NCBI GenBank assembly: GCA_021805265.1
Contig: JAJZFR010000190.1
Coordinates: forward strand, 1 to 7,689
Reading direction: 5' to 3'
DNA length: 7,689 bases
From: Acidobacteriota bacterium
GTDB lineage: Bacteria; Acidobacteriota; Terriglobia; Terriglobales; Acidobacteriaceae
The notes under the pieces are model-generated. The model made no database searches and was not told the origin of the DNA. It worked only from the letters and a program-made list of their open reading frames with translations. This document shows, piece by piece, positions 1-6,098 of this stretch (the first letter of the stretch is position 1; each line of letters opens with the position of its first letter). The position numbers were made by a program, and so were the translations under genes.

Positions 1-101
1 CTAACACCGATCCATTGCAGATCATCCGTGTGTTGCATGCGGCGCGAGATATTCAAACGCTTCTTGATATCCCATCGCAAGCGGAAGATTTAAGCGGATG
101 A
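1..101 (+). CDS. RelE/ParE-family toxin, C-terminal fragment (cut by window edge)
   Basis: The + strand is open from base 3 to a TGA at 99-101 and encodes 32 residues, ending ...SQAEDLSG. The stretch IIRVLHAARDIQTLL (codons from base 21) closely matches the C-terminal signature of ParE/RelE-type toxins, where a final beta strand reads R-V-L-H-x-x-R-D and is followed by a short helix. Family members are usually about 95-105 residues, so roughly two thirds of the protein lies outside the window to the left, and its antitoxin would be expected upstream of that. Toxins of this superfamily either poison DNA gyrase (ParE) or cleave mRNA on the ribosome (RelE); the tail alone does not say which. The identification rests on a short segment, but the motif match is specific. 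The gene is convergent with pcrA. Confidence 0.72.
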   Translation, partial: NTDPLQIIRVLHAARDIQTLLDIPSQAEDLSG

Positions 102-137
102 CTGGAAACTCGTCCGCCTGCGACCTTCCCACGCGAT

Positions 138-168
138 CAGTCAACACTCTGGAAGCAGGGGTTGACTG
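138..168. terminator. Inverted repeat between convergent genes, possible terminator
   Basis: CAGTCAAC at 138-145 is perfectly complementary to GTTGACTG at 161-168, giving an 8-bp stem with a 15-nt loop. Two further G-C pairs could form outside a 2-base mismatch. It lies in the 136-bp gap between the ends of the left-edge toxin gene and pcrA, where a bidirectional terminator would be useful. There is no T-tract on either side, so it is not a classical intrinsic terminator. No gene was recognised elsewhere in 102-237. Confidence 0.3.
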
Positions 169-237
169 CGCGACGGCAACATAGGCTTGTCGTTCTCGCT
201 GGCACCAGGCATCGCCACAGAGTGCATCCATGGCTCG

Positions 238-3200
238 TCAAACCCGCTCCAGTTGCGCAAACCGCTCCACCAGCTTCTTCACTCCGAAACGGGCAAAGTG
301 TACTGTCAGCTTCGCATCTTCTCCGTCCCCCTCGCGCATTAAAACCGTACCTTCGCCATATTTTCCGTGCCGAACCCGGTTTCCCTTCTGAAATCCCGAA
401 GCGCCAGAGGGTCTTCCGACCTCGATTTTTGGCCTTGTCAGCTTCACGCCGGCTACCGCTGCACGACCGCCAAAAAACTGCGCGATATTGTCCAGCGAGT
501 CGCCCTTTTCATGTTCTTTTGCGGCTGCTCCGCTGGCCTTCGCCGCCGGTGGCGTGACCACCGTCCCGGTCCAGCGGCTGGCTGGCTGAGAACCGGCTCT
601 CGACGAGGCCGGGGCGGAATACTTCCCGCTCGCAAGGCCAGCTCGCCCCGAAGCCAGCCCGGATGAGGCCAGGCCGGAAGACGGATACGGCGTCGCTCGC
701 AGACCCGCCCCCCGGCCTGCGGGCGCGCGCCCCGGCCCGCTGCCCCGGTCAAGGCTACGGTCAAGGCTGCGGTCAAGGCTGCGGTCAAGGCCCCGATCAG
801 CACTCTGGTCTTCGTCCTCGTAGCTGTAGTGCGTTCCACCTGGTTCTCTCTGGCCTGACGAATACCCGCCCGAGCCAGCCCGAGCGCGCCACGGTGAGCC
901 AAGGTCTTCCATCAACCGGCCCGGTATCTCTTCCAGAAACCGCGACGGCGTGCTCGCCTCTGGCGCGTCGTTGCCATAGCGTCGGCGGTACTGCGCGCGC
1001 GTCAGGATCAGAGTATCCATTGCCCGCGTCATGCCCACGTAGCAGAGTCGCCGCTCCTCTTCGAGCGCGTTCGGGTCGTTGAGCGAGCGCGAGTGGGGAA
1101 ACAGCCCTTCTTCGAGTCCCGCCAGAAAGACCAGCGGAAACTCGAGTCCCTTGGCCGCGTGGAGGCTCATCAGGGTCACGCGAGAGTCGGCCTTGAACTG
1201 GTCCGTGTCGGAGACCAGCGCGGCGTGGTCCAGAAAATCGCCCAGCGACTCGTCCCGCTCATGGGCGTCCTGCGCCGCGTTGGCCAGCTCCTTCAGATTT
1301 TCGATGCGGCTCACCGCCTCGGGAGATCCTTCCGCTTCGAGTGATCGAATATACCCGCTGCGGTCGATCAGAAAGCGGATCAGCTCCGGCAGTGTGCCCG
1401 CTTCGCCGGGCGAGCGGAAGCCCTGGCTGGTATTCCCCCCGTTCGACTTCTCATCATTCCTCCTGCCGCCATTCGCGCTCGCTGTCACGGTTGGTTCCGG
1501 TCCGGTCGCCGCTGACTCAGGCTCGCGCATCCGCTTCGGGCGAGTTTTCGCGGCCGTACTTCTGTGAAACGGCGAAAGCGTCGCCGCGTCGAAGAGCATC
1601 GTCTGCGGCGTCGCTTCCTCGGACCGAAAATCTGCCCCAAAATCAAACGCCGTGTCGAAAGCCGTATCGTCACCCGTATTCGGGGTCAGTTCGTCGCCGC
1701 TCTCATTCCCCGCTCCGGCGCTCGCTCCGGCGTTTTCCCCAAAGCTGAAATCGTCCTCCAGCGCGTTCTCTGTGGCCTTGATCGAGTTCGCGGCCAGATC
1801 GCCCGCCAGCTTAGTCGCAAAATCCGGTGCCAGAATCGCCTGCGCGTCCCGGATAAGCTGGCGAAACGACTCGAGCGCCGAGCAGGCCCGCGCGGTCAAC
1901 AGTTGCCCGCGGATCGCCTGCCCCATCGCCTCCCATGTCGAGACGCCGGTCTCGAGCGCCAGCCGCTCCAGCGTGTCCAGCGTCGTCTTGCCAATGCCGC
2001 GCGCCGGTGTGTTGATGGCCCGCTGCAGGGCAATCGAGTCGTGAGGATTCTGCACCAGCTTCAGGTAGCTCAGCAGGTCACGAATCTCGGCACGCTCATA
2101 AAAACTGAATCCGCCCACCATCGTGTACTGGATTCCGTAACGCCGCAGCGCCTCCTCGACCAGCCGCGACTGAGAATTGGTGCGATACAGCACTGCGCAG
2201 CGCGGTGCTTCCCGCGCGTTCTCCTGGCCCGCCTCGCGCAGATATTTGTTGATCCGGTCGGCGATGAAAAGCGCTTCGTTTTCCCCGTCCGGAGCCTCGT
2301 AATAACCGATCAGCGAGCCGCCGTCGCGCTCCGTCCACAGGTTCTTTCCCTTGCGCTGCGCATTGTTTGCGACCACCGCGCCAGCCGCCTCCAGGATCAC
2401 CTGCGTCGAGCGGTAATTCTGTTCCAGCCGAATGATGCTCGCGTTCGGAAAATCCTGCTCGAACTCCAGAATGTTGCGAATATCCGCGCCCCGCCAGCTA
2501 TAGATCGACTGGTCTTCGTCGCCCACCGCGCATACGTTGTGGCGCTCGCCCGCCAAGAGCTTCATCATCTCGTACTGGGGGCGATTCGTGTCCTGGTATT
2601 CGTCTACCAGCAGGTAACGATACCGCCGCTGGTAGCGCTCGCGCACCTCGCTCGATGCCTTCAGCAGCCGAACCGTTTCGAGCAGCAGATCGTCAAAGTC
2701 CAGCGCATTGTTCTTGCGCAGCTCCTTGCGATAGCTCTCGTAGATGTGCGCAATCCGCTCCGAGCCTGGGTCGGTCGAGCCAAGGTAATACTCCTGCGGG
2801 TCGATCATGTGGCTCTTCGCCCAGGAAATCTTCCCCAGAACGGTGCGCGGCGTAAGCTGTTTGGTATCCAGCCCCAGCCGCTTCATGATCGCCTTCACGA
2901 TCGACTGCTGGTCGTTGTCGTCGTAGATGGCGAAGCTCCGCGTCAGCCCCGCGTCCGGCCCCGTGCCGATGCGCAGCGATTCAATATCCCGCCGCAGAAT
3001 GCGCACACACAGCGAGTGAAACGTCGCGATCAAGGGTCGCGCCAGCGAGCCGCGCTCGAGCAGCCGATCTACGCGCTCCTCCATCTCCCGCGCCGCCTTG
3101 TTGGTAAACGTAACCGCCAGGATCGAGTCCGGCGCAACGCCCTTCTGTTCAATCAGCCAGGCAATGCGATAGGTGATCACACGCGTCTTCCCTGATCCCG

Positions 3201-3363
3201 CGCCAGCCAGAATCAGCAGCGGCCCGTCTGTGGTCTCTACCGCCGCGCGCTGCTCCGGGTTCAGTTGATCGACAAGTTGCTGCAAGGTGGTCTTTCCGGG
3301 CTTCCGAGTGGGAGTGGGCCGCGCCTGAGTGTGCTCGATTAGCGCCCTCAGCCGCGTCCTCAA
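238..3363 (-). CDS. pcrA: ATP-dependent DNA helicase, PcrA/UvrD type
   Basis: A superfamily 1A 3'-5' DNA helicase that acts in nucleotide excision repair, replication-conflict resolution and removal of RecA or stalled RNA polymerase. Visible motifs are Walker A LAGAGSGKT (52-60), Ia VTFTNKAAREM (84-94), Walker B VDEYQD (253-258), III GDEDQSIYSWRGAD (281-294), IV LEQNYRST (313-320), V MSLHAAKGLEFP (732-743) and VI RLCYVGMTRA (772-781). The last ~50 residues (GNRVRHGKYGEGTV..., from 994) match the Tudor-like C-terminal domain of PcrA that contacts RNA polymerase. At 1041 residues it is about 300 longer than B. subtilis PcrA. The excess is a low-complexity insertion at about 512-655 and a Ser/Gly/Arg-rich linker at about 820-985. 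The open frame can begin only at TTG 3363, since an in-frame TGA lies five codons upstream, or at a second TTG at 3285. The latter is preceded by GGAAAG at suitable spacing and gives an N-terminus (MQQLVDQLNPEQ) like those of known PcrA proteins, so the true start may be 3285. Confidence 0.95.
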   Translation of the reverse strand: MRTRLRALIEHTQARPTPTRKPGKTTLQQLVDQLNPEQRAAVETTDGPLLILAGAGSGKTRVITYRIAWLIEQKGVAPDSILAVTFTNKAAREMEERVDRLLERGSLARPLIATFHSLCVRILRRDIESLRIGTGPDAGLTRSFAIYDDNDQQSIVKAIMKRLGLDTKQLTPRTVLGKISWAKSHMIDPQEYYLGSTDPGSERIAHIYESYRKELRKNNALDFDDLLLETVRLLKASSEVRERYQRRYRYLLVDEYQDTNRPQYEMMKLLAGERHNVCAVGDEDQSIYSWRGADIRNILEFEQDFPNASIIRLEQNYRSTQVILEAAGAVVANNAQRKGKNLWTERDGGSLIGYYEAPDGENEALFIADRINKYLREAGQENAREAPRCAVLYRTNSQSRLVEEALRRYGIQYTMVGGFSFYERAEIRDLLSYLKLVQNPHDSIALQRAINTPARGIGKTTLDTLERLALETGVSTWEAMGQAIRGQLLTARACSALESFRQLIRDAQAILAPDFATKLAGDLAANSIKATENALEDDFSFGENAGASAGAGNESGDELTPNTGDDTAFDTAFDFGADFRSEEATPQTMLFDAATLSPFHRSTAAKTRPKRMREPESAATGPEPTVTASANGGRRNDEKSNGGNTSQGFRSPGEAGTLPELIRFLIDRSGYIRSLEAEGSPEAVSRIENLKELANAAQDAHERDESLGDFLDHAALVSDTDQFKADSRVTLMSLHAAKGLEFPLVFLAGLEEGLFPHSRSLNDPNALEEERRLCYVGMTRAMDTLILTRAQYRRRYGNDAPEASTPSRFLEEIPGRLMEDLGSPWRARAGSGGYSSGQREPGGTHYSYEDEDQSADRGLDRSLDRSLDRSLDRGSGPGRAPAGRGAGLRATPYPSSGLASSGLASGRAGLASGKYSAPASSRAGSQPASRWTGTVVTPPAAKASGAAAKEHEKGDSLDNIAQFFGGRAAVAGVKLTRPKIEVGRPSGASGFQKGNRVRHGKYGEGTVLMREGDGEDAKLTVHFARFGVKKLVERFAQLERV
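747..794 (-). repeat. Four tandem 12-bp repeats inside the pcrA linker
   Basis: On the + strand the unit GGTCAAGGCTGC occurs four times head to tail (747-758, 759-770, 771-782, 783-794); the first copy has one change and the last differs in its final bases. On the coding strand each unit reads CTTGACCGCAGC and gives the tetrapeptide LDRS, so residues about 858-874 of PcrA are a run of LDR(S/G) units. The 12-bp length keeps frame, so copy number could vary by slippage without breaking the gene. A looser Ser-Gly-Leu-Ala repeat follows in the same linker (about 619-681). Confidence 0.9.
1399..1830 (-). other. Coding region of low-complexity insertion in PcrA
   Basis: Codons about 512-655 of the helicase interrupt the 2B region between a helix ending LIRDAQAIL and the conserved segment LPELIRFLIDRSGYIRSLE. 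The insert has an acidic, Phe/Asp-rich first half containing the near-duplicate DTAFDTAFDF, a basic patch KTRPKRMRE (about 606-614), and a Gly/Asn/Ser-rich end. It has no recognisable domain and looks disordered. Frame is kept throughout and the motifs on both sides are intact, so it is part of a working gene and not a disruption. Confidence 0.75.
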
Positions 3364-3457
3364 CTCAGTGTACCGTCAACGCGAACCGCTGCGGGGAGCG
3401 CCGCGCCAAGCTACGTGCCGGACTGCATTGCCACCGCAACCCTTCAGGGGTATGGGC

Positions 3458-3519
3458 AAAATGGACATTTTAATCATTTTGTCTACTTTGTCTATTTTAG
3501 ACAAATTCGGGGGTACAAT
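3458..3519 (+). promoter_or_regulatory. Candidate promoter region of the Phd-PIN operon
   Basis: This AT-rich patch stands out in the GC-rich window and lies just upstream of the antitoxin start. The best -10 match is TACAAT at 3514-3519, only six bases before the ATG at 3526, which would place the transcript start at or next to the start codon. The nearest -35-like hexamer, TTGTCT at 3488-3493, is 20 bp away, which is long. An alternative pair is TGGACA (3462-3467) with TACTTT (3484-3489), spaced 16 bp. The region also contains the perfect palindrome AAAATG-GA-CATTTT (3458-3471). That a promoter is here is likely; which hexamers are used is not settled. Confidence 0.45.
3478..3505. promoter_or_regulatory. 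Probable operator of the toxin-antitoxin operon
   Basis: TTTGTCTA (3487-3494) and TAGACAAA (3498-3505) form a perfect 8-bp inverted repeat around a 3-bp centre. A further direct copy of TTTGTCTA lies at 3478-3485, nine bases upstream of the first. Three half-sites with near-helical spacing, 20 bases before the antitoxin ATG, is the usual arrangement for an autoregulated type II TA operon. There the Phd-type antitoxin dimer binds a palindrome and the toxin tunes its affinity. The binding role is inference from position and symmetry. Confidence 0.6.
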
Positions 3520-3525
3520 CAAAAC

Positions 3526-3774
3526 ATGGCAACCGTATCCGCAACCGAAGCGAAACAGCGTTTTGCTGCCGTCCTCGATCAGGCCCAGCGCGAACCGGTC
3601 ACCATTCTGCGCAATAAACGAACCGTCGCCGTGCTGATTTCGGTCGAGGATTACCAGCGCTTTCGAGCCGGACAGTGGCGCGAATTTAACCGGCTGGCCG
3701 ATGAAATCGCCCTCCAGGCGCAAGAAAACGGCCTGACGCAACACGAGCTGGATAGTATTCTCTCCGAGAAATGA
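3526..3774 (+). CDS. Type II antitoxin, Phd/YefM family
   Basis: This 82-residue protein has the Phd/YefM fold pattern. An N-terminal beta-helix segment ATEAKQRFAAVLDQAQREPV (6-25) is followed by TILRNKRTVAVLISVEDYQRF (26-46), including the typical R-N-x-R-x-V-A-V-L-hydrophobic-S-x-x-D-Y block. In this family the N-terminal half dimerises and binds the operator, while the C-terminal helices (here about 50-82, ending HELDSILSEK) wrap and neutralise the toxin. The ATG at 3526 was chosen over an upstream in-frame GTG at 3415 because the protein then begins exactly at the family N-terminus and the operator lies outside the coding region. No good Shine-Dalgarno is present; a GGGGG run at 3509-3513 is 12 bases away. 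The gene overlaps the toxin gene by ATGA. Confidence 0.9.
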   Translation: MATVSATEAKQRFAAVLDQAQREPVTILRNKRTVAVLISVEDYQRFRAGQWREFNRLADEIALQAQENGLTQHELDSILSEK

Positions 3775-4184
3775 CAGTTTCCGGACGTTTTGTTCTCGAC
3801 ACCAATGTCATTGTCAGCGGCGTACTCCAGCCGGAAAGCGTCCCACGTCGCGCCATGCTCTCAGCCCAGCAGCATGGACGGTTGCTTGCCTCCCGAGACA
3901 CGCTCGAAGAACTGCAAAATGTTCTGTCCCGCGCGAGGTTTGATCGATTCGTCCCTGCTGCAAAACGTGCTCAGCTCTTCGACGAATATCTCTCCAACGT
4001 TGAACTGATTTCGGTCGTTTCCCCCATTCATGCCTGCCGCGATCCGCGCGACGACAAGTTTCTGGCCGTGGCCTATGATGGGCGCGCCGACCTGCTGATC
4101 ACCGGCGACGCCGATCTGCTGGCACTTCATCCCTTTCACGGAATCGCCATCCTCACCCCCGCCGACTATCTCGCCAGACCGTAA
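3771..4184 (+). CDS. PIN-domain toxin of a type II TA system (COG1569-like)
   Basis: A 137-residue PIN-domain protein, predicted to be a Mg2+/Mn2+-dependent ribonuclease kept inactive by the preceding antitoxin. Acidic active-site positions are all present: D10 in VLDTNVIVSG, E46/E47 in SRDTLEELQNVL, D94/D95 in DPRDDKFLAVA, and D113/D115 in LITGDADLL. The motif spacing and the C-terminal ILTPADYL fit the 'putative toxin component, PIN family' group (COG1569) more than VapC proper, whose usual partner is a VapB-type antitoxin. Pairing of this group with a Phd/YefM-like antitoxin is known. The start codon overlaps the antitoxin stop (ATGA, 3771-3774), so translation is probably coupled and toxin made only after antitoxin. 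Its RNA target cannot be predicted. Length is normal and no catalytic residue is missing, so it appears intact. Confidence 0.9.
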   Translation: MTVSGRFVLDTNVIVSGVLQPESVPRRAMLSAQQHGRLLASRDTLEELQNVLSRARFDRFVPAAKRAQLFDEYLSNVELISVVSPIHACRDPRDDKFLAVAYDGRADLLITGDADLLALHPFHGIAILTPADYLARP

Positions 4185-4240
4185 CCTCGCTCGTTGCGAC
4201 GTAACCTGCCGCGCGGGTTGCCACGCTCGTTGCCGCGCGA
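4180..4240. repeat. Degenerate GC-rich repeats in the toxin/LOG gap
   Basis: The 85-bp gap holds several overlapping short repeats: CGTAACCT at 4180-4187 and 4200-4207; GCTCGTTGC at 4189-4197 and 4225-4233; TGCCGCGCG at 4207-4215 and 4231-4239. Imperfect inverted pairs of the GTAACC/GGTTGC kind also occur. The first copy includes the toxin stop codon. It resembles a fragment of a dispersed intergenic repeat and may be what is left of an insertion boundary. No function is visible. Confidence 0.5.
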
Positions 4241-4254
4241 ACCTCCTCGCCCTG

Positions 4255-4260
4255 TATTCT
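4255..4260 (+). promoter_or_regulatory. Possible -10 box for the LOG operon
   Basis: TATTCT matches the -10 consensus at four of six positions and lies nine bases before the ATG at 4270. The nearest -35-like hexamer is TTGCCG at 4230-4235 with a long 19-bp spacer. If used, the transcript would begin within two or three bases of the start codon. No properly spaced Shine-Dalgarno is present; the CAGG at 4264-4267 is too close to the ATG. Support is weak, and read-through from the TA operon is an alternative. Confidence 0.25.
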
Positions 4261-4269
4261 GGTCAGGTC

Positions 4270-4865
<596 letters not shown>

Positions 4866-4869
<4 letters not shown>

Positions 4870-6038
4870 AACCTGCTTTGCTTTCCGTCCACGTTGTCCT
4901 CGTTGCAGCGTCTGTGCTCACAGCGCCAGCGCAGCAGCCCGCCGCCAGCAGTTCGTCCCCTGCGCCACACATCTCTGCCCCGGTCGTCCCCGTTGACCGG
5001 CCGGTTGGCGTCGCCATTGTCGGCCTCGTTCACGATCACGCGCTCGGCATCTTCGACGCGCTGGCCAAAAACCATAGCGTCACGCTGGTCGGCATCGCCG
5101 AGCCGGACCAGAAGCTGGTAGCCCTCTACTCCCAGCGCTTCACGCTCGACAACAAGCTCTTCTACCCCGACGAAGCGCGCATGATCGAGGCCACGCACCC
5201 CGACGCCGTGCTCGTCTACACCTCGATCGCCGACCACCGCAAAGCCATCGAGGTCGCCGCGCGTCATCACGTGAACGCCATGGTCGAAAAGCCGCTCGCC
5301 ACCACCCTGGCCGACGCGCTCGCCATTCGCCGCCTCGCCAGCCAGTTTCACGTTCAGGTCCTGGTCAACTACGAAACCACCTGGTACGCCAGCAACGCTG
5401 AAGCCCTCCGCGAGGTGGACAACGGAACGCTCGGAACCATTCGCCGGGTCGTCGTCCACGATGGGCACGAGGGTCCGAAGGAGATCGGCGTCAGCCACAC
5501 ATTTCTTCACTGGCTCACCGACCCGAAGCAGGCCGGCGCGGGCGCCATGTATGACTTCGGCTGCTACGGCGCCGATCTCATGACCCTCATCATGCACGGC
5601 GAAACGCCGGTCAGCGTCACCGCCGTCGCCATGACAGACAAGCCCGGTCTCTATCCCAACGTCGATGATGACGCCACCATCATCGTCCGCTACAAGACGG
5701 CTCAGGCCGTCCTCCAGCCCTCGTGGACATGGAGCTTCGCCCGCAAGGATATGGAGGTCTACGGCACCGACGGCTACCTGGTAACCGAGGCCGCCGACCG
5801 CGTCCGCACCCGCTACAAAGGCCAGATGGTGGAGCAGGAGCACGAAGCTCCGCGTCTGGTCCGCAATCAGGAGAACTCGCTCGATTATCTCGCCGCCGTT
5901 CTCCACGGCCAACTCGACCCGCGCAACGATCTCTCCTCGCTTCCGACCAACATGATCGTCATGCAGATACTCACCGCCGCCAGCGAATCCGCCAAAACCG
6001 GACGCACCGTCAACCTGACCCCGTTGCCCGCCGCCTGA
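4866..6038 (+). CDS. Gfo/Idh/MocA-family oxidoreductase with N-terminal signal peptide
   Basis: A 390-residue NAD(P)-dependent sugar or polyol dehydrogenase-type protein. Residues 1-22 (MKPALLSVHVVLVAASVLTAPA) look like a Sec signal peptide with an A-P-A cleavage site before QQ, followed by a Ser/Pro/Ala-rich spacer to about residue 45. The N-terminal Rossmann domain begins VGVAIVGLVHDHALGIF (47-63). The family hallmark EKPLA (141-145, catalytic Lys142) is present, as is the C-terminal substrate-domain motif DFGCYGADLMTLIMHG (230-245). The dinucleotide loop reads GLVHDH where the family normally has GxGxxx. A similar G-L-V-H-x-H form is, from memory, seen in some Acidobacteria and Planctomycetes members. 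There is no twin-arginine, although exported members such as GFOR are usually Tat substrates that carry their cofactor out. Start ATG 4866 follows a strong AAGGAG and overlaps the LOG stop. The substrate is unknown. Confidence 0.9.
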
Positions 6039-6098
6039 GTCATCGGCCCATCAGGAGCTACACATCCCAGCTAAAACGCGCGCTGGTCCTGGCGATCT
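6039..6098. other. Convergent gap between oxidoreductase and aspS
   Basis: Sixty bases between two gene ends. A 5-bp stem CCAGC/GCTGG (6067-6071 with 6082-6086) has a 10-nt loop, and a longer-range pair GAGCTA (6055-6060)/TAGCTC (6100-6105) spans the aspS stop. On the minus strand a short TTTT falls in the loop and not after the stem. No convincing intrinsic terminator is present for either gene. Confidence 0.3.

Noticed and set aside
22..231. 69-residue minus-strand ORF just downstream of pcrA
   Set aside because: It overlaps the ParE-like tail on the opposite strand, has no recognisable motif and no clear ribosome binding site; the toxin reading is much better supported.
747..794. Tandem 12-bp repeats as a CRISPR or iteron array
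   Set aside because: Units are directly adjacent, in frame and inside pcrA; there are no spacers and no replication gene nearby.
1564..3195. 543-residue + strand ORF
   Set aside because: Antisense to pcrA; Arg/Leu/Gln-rich composition typical of a GC-rich shadow frame, with no domain.
3415..3525. Upstream GTG start extending the antitoxin by 37 residues
   Set aside because: The extension would cover the operator and promoter, and its translation is unlike any Phd/YefM N-terminus.
238..4184. Helicase plus PIN nuclease as a new defence system
   Set aside because: The helicase has the full set of PcrA housekeeping features and is divergent from the PIN gene, which has its own antitoxin and operator; there is no sign of joint function.
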